From Panacagrimonas sp. (GTDB taxonomy: Bacteria; Pseudomonadota; Gammaproteobacteria; Nevskiales; Nevskiaceae): a stretch of 5,916 nt of DNA. The notes beneath the pieces are model-generated. The model was not told the origin of the DNA. It saw only the letters and a list, made by a program, of their open reading frames with translations, and made no database searches. Shown piece by piece: positions 1 to 5,916 of this stretch. A program made the position numbers and the translations under genes. The stretch covers positions 1-5,916 of the forward strand of contig JAJFJX010000194.1 of the NCBI GenBank assembly GCA_021773655.1, written 5' to 3'. Every line of letters begins with the position of its first letter. Positions within the stretch are counted from its first letter, which is position 1.

Positions 1-5
1 CGGCT

Positions 6-812
6 TCAGGTCGCGGGCGGCGCCGGCAAGGGCCCGGAGCAGGCGTCGACTCCCACCTGCGCCACCCCGCTGCGACCGCGCTGCAGGCCGGCGCGCACCA
101 GACGGGCGGCCTGCTCCGCAGCTTCCGCGTACCCCAGGCCGGCGGCGTGGATGTTGGAGATGCAGTCGCGCTCGGCGTCGTGGCGCCCGACGCGCGGAGT
201 GGCGGTGAGATAGATCCCCAGACTGTCGGGCGAAGACAGGCCCGGCCGCTCGCCGATCAGGCTCAGCGCCATGCGCGCGCCCAGCACCTCGCCGACCTCA
301 TCGGCCAGCGCCACCCGTGCCTGCGTGGCGATCACCAGCGGGGCCCATCGCAGATCGTTCAGGTGCGGACGCAGCGCCCGCAGCAGTGATCGGGCGTGGG
401 CGTGGATGGCGGCGCTGGACAGCCCGTCGCTGATCACGACGGCCAGGTCACAGGCCCCCTGCCTGGCGGCGTCGAGACGGGCTCGCCCATCGGCGTGCAG
501 ACGCCGCCCCCAGTCCGGACGCGCAAGGTAGGCCTGGCGGTCCGGGGCCCGGCTGCAGACCACCAGCCAGGGCCAGCCGTCGTGTTCGAGCTCGCGCTGC
601 AGGTGCGCCAGGTCCAGCGGCTGGTCAATGGCGTCGCGGGCGCGGGCGCGGGCCAGGCCGAAGTCCAGCCACTGGCGGGTCGGCAGGCTGGTGCCGCTGC
701 GGCCGAGCGCGACCCGCGCCGGGGTCAGCCGCGCCAGTTCCGGCCAGCGCGTCGCGGTCACTGCGGACGTGTGCCCGACCGCGGCTTTCGCATCGTGATC
801 ACTTGTGTTCAT
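6..812 (-). CDS. eutC: Ethanolamine ammonia-lyase, small (light) subunit EutC
   Basis: This is the small subunit of adenosylcobalamin-dependent ethanolamine ammonia-lyase. With EutB it converts ethanolamine to acetaldehyde and ammonia, and it helps bind the cobalamin cofactor at the subunit interface. The 268-residue product carries the family blocks in order: RVALGRSG (33-40), YLARPDWGRRL (95-105), VVISDGLSS (125-133), GERPGLSSPDSLGIYLT (187-203) and DCISNI (216-221). The ATG at 812-810 is chosen because it overlaps the eutB stop as ATGA and because the conserved core begins about 30 residues later; the same frame continues upstream, but there it is only a shadow of eutB. Enterobacterial EutC is about 295 residues and has a longer N-terminal extension, including the microcompartment-targeting helix; the leader here is short and shows no such amphipathic helix. 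The gene is complete, ending with TGA at 8-6. Only five bases lie beyond it, so any further operon members are out of view. Confidence 0.96.
   Translation of the reverse strand: MNTSDHDAKAAVGHTSAVTATRWPELARLTPARVALGRSGTSLPTRQWLDFGLARARARDAIDQPLDLAHLQRELEHDGWPWLVVCSRAPDRQAYLARPDWGRRLHADGRARLDAARQGACDLAVVISDGLSSAAIHAHARSLLRALRPHLNDLRWAPLVIATQARVALADEVGEVLGARMALSLIGERPGLSSPDSLGIYLTATPRVGRHDAERDCISNIHAAGLGYAEAAEQAARLVRAGLQRGRSGVAQVGVDACSGPLPAPPAT
809..812 (-). other. eutB-eutC ATGA stop/start overlap
   Basis: The eutB stop TGA (811-809) and the eutC start ATG (812-810) share bases as ATGA on the minus strand. The purine-rich stretch just upstream of the ATG is only a weak ribosome-binding site. 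Translation of eutC by coupled re-initiation after eutB is therefore the likely mechanism, which would suit two subunits needed in equal amounts. The overlap is read directly from the sequence; coupling is inferred. Confidence 0.85.
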
Positions 813-2254
813 GTTCCGCGCCCTGCGGCGGCATCGGGCCGCGCTGCGCACACGGCGCCGGGCGCGGCGTGATCGACCAGGGCCCGCAGGTCGGTCAGCG
901 CCGCGTTTGGCGCATCCGGCAGCGGCAGCCCGCCGGCATCGGCGATGCCCATCGCCTGCAGCCAGGCGGCGAACTCGGGCGCCGGGCGCAGGCCCAGAAC
1001 CCGACGCAGGTAGAGCGCGTCGTGAAAACTGGTCGATTGATAGTTGAGCATCACGTCGTCGGCCCCCGGCACGCCCATGATGTAGTTGACCCCGGCCGCG
1101 CCGATCACGGTGAGCAGGATGTCCATGTCGTCCTGATCGGCCTCGGCGTGGGTGGTGTAGCACACGTCCACGCCCATCGGCAGGCCGAGCAGCTTGCCGC
1201 AGAAATGATCCTCCAGCGCCGCGCGGATGATCTGGCGCCCGTCGTAGAGATACTCCGGACCGATGAAGCCCACCACGCTGTTGACCAGCAGCGGATCGAA
1301 GGCCCGCGCCACTGCGTAGGCGCGCGCCTCGCAGGTCTGCTGGTCGACCCCGTGATGGGCGTCGGCCGACAGCGCGCTGCCCTGGCCGGTCTCGAAATAC
1401 ATCCGCTGGGCGTGCTCGCCCCCGCGCCCCGTTGCACGCACGGCGTCGTGTGCCTCGCGCAGCAACGCCAGATCGATGCCGAAGCTGCGGTTGAGCGCCG
1501 CCGTGCCGCCGATGGACTGGAACACCAGGTCGACCGGCAAGCCGGCCTCGATGGCCTGGATCTGCCGCGTCAGGTGGGCCAGCACGCAGGACTGTGTGGG
1601 AATTTCGTGGCGCGTGATCAACTCGTCCAGCAAGCGCCACAGGCGCGCCAGGCCGGCCGGATCATCGCCGGCCGGATTGATGCCGATGCACGCGTCCCCG
1701 CAACCCAGCAGCAGGCCGTCGAGAATCGAGGCGGCAATGCCGCGCGCATCGTCGGTCGGATGGTTGGGCTGCAACCGTACCGCCATCACGCCGGCCTGTC
1801 CGAGGGTGCTGCGAAAGCGGCTCACGACGCGTCGCTTGCGCGCAACCAGGACCAGGTCCTGGTTGCGCATCAGTTTGCTCACCGCCGCCACCATCTCCGG
1901 CATCAGGACCGGCGCCAGTGCAGAAAGCGACGCCGCGTCGGCCGCGTCGGACAACAGCCAGTCGCGAAACTCGCCGACGCTCAGACCGATCACCGGCGCC
2001 ATCGCCAGTGCGTCGAACTGCTGCGCGATCAGGGCAGACACCTCGTCCCGGTCAGGCTCGATCAGCCACTCTTCGACAAACCGCTGCAGCGGCAGCCCGG
2101 CCAGCACGTGCCGCGCGGCCCAGCGCTCCTCGGCACTGGTCGCGGCAATGCCGGCCAGCCCATCGCCGGAGCGCTCTGGCGAGGCCTTGGCCATCAGTTC
2201 GCGCAGATCGGCGAACCGATAGCCGCGAACCCCGATCGAAGTCGAATAGCCCAT
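809..2254 (-). CDS. eutB: Ethanolamine ammonia-lyase, large (heavy) catalytic subunit EutB
   Basis: This is the catalytic TIM-barrel subunit of coenzyme-B12-dependent ethanolamine ammonia-lyase, a cytosolic enzyme that releases acetaldehyde and ammonia from ethanolamine. The 481-residue protein matches the known enzyme along its length: RSGD near residue 28, RLQPN (160-164), GINP (191-194), IPTQSCVLAH (218-227), YFETGQGSALSA (286-297), VVGFIGPEYLY (327-337), LEDHF (347-351), CYTTHAEADQ (365-374) and NYIMG (390-394). Residues equivalent to the E. coli substrate-site Arg160, Gln162, Asn193, Glu287 and Asp362 are present as R160, Q162, N193, E288 and D363. The ATG at 2254 is the first possible start, since an in-frame TGA lies two codons upstream, and it aligns with the E. 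coli start. No good Shine-Dalgarno is seen. The C-terminus runs about 28 residues beyond the E. coli length, as a low-complexity Ala/Pro/Asp tail. The stop overlaps the eutC start by 4 bp. It is transcribed divergently from the peptidase gene. Confidence 0.98.
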   Translation of the reverse strand: MGYSTSIGVRGYRFADLRELMAKASPERSGDGLAGIAATSAEERWAARHVLAGLPLQRFVEEWLIEPDRDEVSALIAQQFDALAMAPVIGLSVGEFRDWLLSDAADAASLSALAPVLMPEMVAAVSKLMRNQDLVLVARKRRVVSRFRSTLGQAGVMAVRLQPNHPTDDARGIAASILDGLLLGCGDACIGINPAGDDPAGLARLWRLLDELITRHEIPTQSCVLAHLTRQIQAIEAGLPVDLVFQSIGGTAALNRSFGIDLALLREAHDAVRATGRGGEHAQRMYFETGQGSALSADAHHGVDQQTCEARAYAVARAFDPLLVNSVVGFIGPEYLYDGRQIIRAALEDHFCGKLLGLPMGVDVCYTTHAEADQDDMDILLTVIGAAGVNYIMGVPGADDVMLNYQSTSFHDALYLRRVLGLRPAPEFAAWLQAMGIADAGGLPLPDAPNAALTDLRALVDHAAPGAVCAARPDAAAGRGT

Positions 2255-2379
2255 GGTTCATTGTGGCGTGCACGAAGCTTGCCGTCGCTCCCCGTTCGGG
2301 CCAGGGCAGGCACAGGTTTGCCGCGGCGCAAGACACGGCGCTAACGTGTCCTCGAAGATCTGGATCGTCCGCTCTGTCC
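2255..2379. promoter_or_regulatory. Divergent eutB / peptidase intergenic promoter region
   Basis: These 125 bp separate the start codons of two divergent genes and must hold the eutB promoter unless it lies within the peptidase gene, and probably the peptidase promoter too. On the plus strand the best sigma-70-like pair is TTGCCG (2318-2323) and GCTAAC (2340-2345) with a 16-bp spacer; both boxes are poor matches. An imperfectly centred dyad, GACACG (2332-2337) and CGTGTC (2345-2350) with a 7-bp spacer, overlaps that -10 and could be an operator, although a dyad this short is not rare by chance. I see no convincing promoter for eutB on the minus strand and no sigma-54 -24/-12 element. Neither gene has a strong Shine-Dalgarno here. 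Confidence 0.4.
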
Positions 2380-4461
2380 ATGAAATCCGTCGCCCCGCTC
2401 CTGCTCGCTGCCCTGATGACCCTGCCCGCCGCCGCCGAGGACGATCCGCACCAGTGGCTGGAAACGGTGGACAGCCAGGCGGCACTGGACTGGGTGCGCG
2501 CACGCAACGCCGCCGCGGCCGAAGCGTTGCAGAGCGAGCCGGGTTTCGCGGCCCACCAGCGGCGCCTGCGATCAATCTTCGACTCCGACGAGCGCATCCC
2601 CGAGGTCGAGCAGCTTGGCGATCGCGTCTACAACTTCTGGCGCGATGCCGAGCACCCGCGCGGCGTGTGGCGGCGCACCACGCGCAGCGAGTACCGCAAG
2701 GCCGCGCCGGACTGGGAGACCGTGCTGGACCTGGACGCACTGGCTGCCGAAGAGGACCGGAACTGGGTCTGGAAAGGCGCCCAATGCCTGTACCCCGAAT
2801 ACCGGCGCTGCCTGCTCAGGCTTTCGCGCGGCGGCGCCGATGCCCACGTGGTGCGCGAGTTCGACACCGTCACGCGGCGATTCGTCGACGATGGCTTCGT
2901 GCTCGCCGAAGCCAAGCACGGAGTCGCCTGGCGCGACGCGGACAGCCTGCTGGTGGCCACCGACACCGGGGCCGACAGCCTCACCGAATCGGGCTATCCG
3001 CGCGTCGTGCTGCAGTGGAGGCGCGGCACGCCCATCGACGCCGCGCGGGTGCTCTACGAGGGGCGCAGTTCCGACGTGGCGGTCGACATCAGCGTCTACC
3101 ACGCGCCGGATCATCGACATGAGCTGATCCGGCGCGCCATCACCTTCTTCCGCTACCAGTACTTTCTGCGCGCCGGCGAGCACCTGGCACGGCTGGCGGT
3201 TCCGGAAGACGCCGATGTGGAGCTGTTCGACGAGCAGATGCTGCTGCACCTGCGCAGCGACTGGCACATCACCGGCGAGCATTACCCGGCGGGCAGCCTG
3301 CTCGCGATGCCACTGGTTGCCTTCATCGAGGGACGGCGCCGTTTCGACGTGCTGTTCGAACCCGGCACCGGAATCACCCTGGACCGTTACGAGCGCACCC
3401 GCCACACCTTGCTGCTCAATCTGCTGGACCGGGTTCGCGGTCGCGTCGCGGTGCTGCGTCTTCAAGACGGCCGCTGGCAGCGCCGGGACCTGGAGGTCCC
3501 GGACCTGGCCCGGGTACACGCCACCGCCATCGATCCCGACCGCTCCGACGACTTCTTCCTGACGGTCGAGGATTATCTGCGCCCCACCGAGCTATACGAA
3601 TACCGCGACGGGCAGGACGGCGGCCGGGTCATCAAACGATTGCCGCATTACTTCAGCGCCGCTGGACTGCGCATCGATCAGCACCAGGCGCGCTCCCGGG
3701 ACGGCACCCGGGTTCCCTACTTCGTGGTCGGTCCGGCCGATGCCGCATCCGACAATGTCCCGCGCCCGACCCTGCTCTACGGCTACGGCGGCTTCGAGAT
3801 CGCACTGACCCCGGGCTACCAGCCTGCCACCGGCGCGGCCTGGCTGGAACCGGGCGGGGTCTACGTGGTGGCCAACATCCGCGGCGGCGGCGAATTCGGG
3901 CCGCAGTGGCACCAGGCGGCCCTGCGCGAAAAACGCCAGAACGCCTACGACGACTTCATCGCCGTGGCCGAAGACCTGATCCGGCGCGGCATCACCACGC
4001 CGCAGCAACTGGGCATCGTCGGTGGCAGCAACGGCGGACTGCTGGTCGGCGTTGCCATGACCCAGCGGCCGGAGCTGTTCGGCGCGGTGGTCTGCCGCGT
4101 GCCGCTGCTGGACATGCGCCGCTACCACCGCCTGCTGGCCGGCGCCAGCTGGATGAGCGAGTACGGCGATCCCGACGATCCCCTGGACTGGGCCTACCTG
4201 TCGCGCTACTCGCCCTACCAGAACCTGCATGCGGATCGGGAATACCCGCCGATCCTGCTGATGACCTCGACCCGCGACGACCGCGTGCACCCGGCGCACG
4301 CGCGCAAGTTCGCCGCGCGGCTGCAGGCACAGGATCACGAGGTGCTGTACTACGAGAACATCGAGGGCGGCCACGGCGGCGCAGCCAACAACGCGCAGCG
4401 TGCCTACATGGACACGCTGGCCTACGCCTTCCTCTGGAAACGCCTGCGGCCGGGCGACTGA
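2380..4461 (+). CDS. Exported prolyl oligopeptidase family (S9A) serine peptidase
   Basis: This is a prolyl-oligopeptidase-type serine peptidase, a family that cleaves short peptides, typically after proline. The 693-residue length is close to the roughly 700-residue family norm. It has a signal peptide (Lys2, hydrophobic residues 4-16, likely cleavage after Ala19 in AAA-ED), so the periplasm or exterior is the expected location. Residues of roughly 60-400 should form the beta-propeller; the alpha/beta-hydrolase domain follows from about 420. The triad is Ser550 in GGSNGG (548-553), Asp633 in TRDDRV and His665 in EGGHGG. LYGYGGFE (466-473) supplies the oxyanion Tyr469, NIRGGGEFG (499-507) is the usual conserved block, and Trp591 and Arg635 match the porcine S1-pocket Trp595 and substrate-binding Arg643. 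The ATG at 2380 is chosen because it begins the signal peptide; the frame stays open upstream only antisense to eutB. The ribosome-binding site is weak. Exact substrate is unknown; a related S9 oligopeptidase specificity is possible. Confidence 0.94.
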   Translation: MKSVAPLLLAALMTLPAAAEDDPHQWLETVDSQAALDWVRARNAAAAEALQSEPGFAAHQRRLRSIFDSDERIPEVEQLGDRVYNFWRDAEHPRGVWRRTTRSEYRKAAPDWETVLDLDALAAEEDRNWVWKGAQCLYPEYRRCLLRLSRGGADAHVVREFDTVTRRFVDDGFVLAEAKHGVAWRDADSLLVATDTGADSLTESGYPRVVLQWRRGTPIDAARVLYEGRSSDVAVDISVYHAPDHRHELIRRAITFFRYQYFLRAGEHLARLAVPEDADVELFDEQMLLHLRSDWHITGEHYPAGSLLAMPLVAFIEGRRRFDVLFEPGTGITLDRYERTRHTLLLNLLDRVRGRVAVLRLQDGRWQRRDLEVPDLARVHATAIDPDRSDDFFLTVEDYLRPTELYEYRDGQDGGRVIKRLPHYFSAAGLRIDQHQARSRDGTRVPYFVVGPADAASDNVPRPTLLYGYGGFEIALTPGYQPATGAAWLEPGGVYVVANIRGGGEFGPQWHQAALREKRQNAYDDFIAVAEDLIRRGITTPQQLGIVGGSNGGLLVGVAMTQRPELFGAVVCRVPLLDMRRYHRLLAGASWMSEYGDPDDPLDWAYLSRYSPYQNLHADREYPPILLMTSTRDDRVHPAHARKFAARLQAQDHEVLYYENIEGGHGGAANNAQRAYMDTLAYAFLWKRLRPGD

Positions 4462-4488
4462 AACCTGCGAGCCCCGATGTGCCCTCAC

Positions 4489-4513
4489 TCCGGGTCCCAG
4501 CTGCGAACCCGGA
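4489..4513 (+). terminator. GC-rich hairpin after the peptidase gene, possible terminator
   Basis: A perfect 7-bp stem, TCCGGGT (4489-4495) with ACCCGGA (4507-4513), encloses an 11-nt loop and starts 28 bases after the peptidase stop codon. The position fits a transcription terminator or 3'-end stabilising hairpin. No T-run follows it, so it is not a classical intrinsic terminator, and the assignment rests mainly on its position. Confidence 0.35.
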
Positions 4514-4573
4514 ACCCGAAAGCGCCGGACTGCAGGCCCGGACGCCAGCGACATACCATGAGCTCGGGACTGG

Positions 4574-4603
4574 ATTCCGGCTCGGCCTGCGGCCGTCCGG
4601 AAT
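4574..4603. repeat. REP-like palindromic hairpin
   Basis: ATTCCGG (4574-4580) and CCGGAAT (4597-4603) form a 7-bp stem. Inside it, GGCC (4584-4587) and GGCC (4591-4594) form a second 4-bp stem around a TGC tip, giving an imperfect hairpin with a small internal bulge. The form 'GGATTCCGG ... CCGGAATGACG' resembles the dispersed REP-like palindromes that are common between genes in Xanthomonadales and other proteobacteria. It lies in the gap between two convergent genes, a usual place for such elements, where they may act in termination or mRNA stability. Family membership is from memory and not checked by search. Confidence 0.6.
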
Positions 4604-4647
4604 GACGGCAAAGTCGATGTGCGCGCCGTTGTACCAGGTCATTCCGG
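4597..4647. repeat. 10-bp inverted repeat linking the REP-like hairpin to a second half-site
   Basis: CCGGAATGAC (4597-4606) is the exact reverse complement of GTCATTCCGG (4638-4647), with a 31-bp spacer. The left arm is also the right half of the REP-like hairpin, so the two structures compete for the same bases. The simplest reading is a pair of REP-like units in opposite orientation, the second one degraded to a half-site. This is comparable to the paired arrangement in bacterial interspersed mosaic elements. Confidence 0.55.
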
Positions 4648-4669
4648 GGCGCAGTCGACGGCCCTGTTC

Positions 4670-4830
4670 AGGAGCCTGGGCGGTCGAAACTCGCGCGGCT
4701 GCAGCTTCGCCCTTGCGGCCAGATTCTCCGCTGCGCCTCGCCGGATAGAACCCGCCATTCGCGTCGAGGCATCGAAAAATCCGTTCCAGATGGTTTTGCC
4801 TCGCCTGCACGGTTTCGACCGCCCAGGCTC

Positions 4831-4832
<2 letters not shown>
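4670..4832. repeat. 163-bp unit bounded by a perfect 21-bp inverted repeat (MITE-like)
   Basis: The arm at 4670-4690 (beginning AGGAGCCTGG) is the exact reverse complement of the arm at 4812-4832 (ending CCAGGCTCCT), a match of 21 of 21 bases with a 121-bp spacer. The core holds smaller symmetries: GCTGCAGC (4698-4705), and CGAGGCA (4765-4771) with TGCCTCG (4797-4803), with a further GCCTCG at 4735-4740 as an alternative partner. The core also has an AT-richer pocket around 4771-4798 (GAAAAAT, GGTTTT) unlike its surroundings. Long terminal repeats round a short non-coding core suggest a miniature transposable element or an intergenic repeat family. No target-site duplication is visible, and no transposase lies in the window. 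The right arm reaches into the stop codon of the fleQ-like gene, so it could also form part of that transcript's 3' end. Confidence 0.6.

Positions 4833-5916
<1,084 letters not shown>

Larger units (their letters stand above)
4462..4830. other. Convergent intergenic region without a supported gene
   Basis: These 369 bp lie between the 3' ends of the peptidase gene and the fleQ-like gene. Open frames exist on both strands (for example 4619-4834 plus and 4668-4880 minus). They lack ribosome-binding sites and recognisable protein motifs, and their ends are set by the 21-bp inverted repeat, so I do not call them genes. The content is best described as a cluster of inverted repeats, listed separately. 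No tRNA or recognisable RNA gene was seen. Confidence 0.7.

Noticed and set aside
813..1640. Upstream extension of the eutC frame to an ATG at 1640
   Set aside because: This part is out-of-frame eutB sequence with no homology; the family core and the ATGA overlap place the eutC start at 812.
803..2344. A 513-codon open frame on the plus strand, antisense to eutB
   Set aside because: The composition (Arg, Gln, His and Ala rich, no recognisable domain) is typical of an antisense shadow in high-GC DNA, and the opposite strand encodes an unmistakable EutB.
1918..2379. Upstream extension of the peptidase frame
   Set aside because: The extension is antisense to eutB and Arg/Ser rich. A signal peptide begins exactly at the Met encoded at 2380, and the total without the extension matches the family length.
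3592..4810. Long minus-strand open frames antisense to the peptidase gene
   Set aside because: They have no domain content and overlap the catalytic domain of a well-supported gene; they are GC-driven shadows.
4462..4830. Possible CRISPR array or tRNA in the intergenic region
   Set aside because: There are no regularly spaced direct repeats and no cloverleaf-like set of stems; the symmetry present is of inverted repeats only.

Overview
The window is high-GC DNA, probably from a gammaproteobacterium of the Xanthomonadales/Lysobacterales or a nearby group. This placement is inferred from the GC-rich coding style, the FleQ-type flagellar regulator and the REP-like 'ATTCCGG...CCGGAAT' intergenic repeat; no marker gene settles it. 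Four protein genes are supported: three are complete and one runs off the right edge.

Layout. Positions 6-2254 on the minus strand hold eutB followed by eutC, the large and small subunits of adenosylcobalamin-dependent ethanolamine ammonia-lyase. They overlap by 4 bp (ATGA), so they are almost certainly one translationally coupled transcript. A 125-bp divergent gap (2255-2379) follows, and then a plus-strand gene (2380-4461) for an exported prolyl-oligopeptidase-family (S9A) serine peptidase with an intact Ser/Asp/His triad. A 369-bp convergent intergenic stretch (4462-4830) has no convincing gene but is rich in inverted repeats: a GC-rich hairpin, a REP-like hairpin, a second REP-like half-site, and a 163-bp unit bounded by a perfect 21-bp inverted repeat. 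The right end (4831-5916, minus strand) is the C-terminal two thirds or so of a sigma-54-dependent activator that resembles FleQ/FlrA, the master regulator of flagellar genes.

How the genes relate. EutB and EutC work together to split ethanolamine into acetaldehyde and ammonia. EutC lacks the long N-terminal extension that carries the microcompartment-targeting helix in enterobacteria, and no shell-protein gene is visible, so this looks like the simple, non-encapsulated form of the pathway. The peptidase and the FleQ-like regulator have no evident functional link to ethanolamine use; the window appears to be a junction between independent units. I found no clearly new multi-gene system. The most unusual element is the 21-bp inverted-repeat unit abutting the 3' end of the fleQ-like gene.
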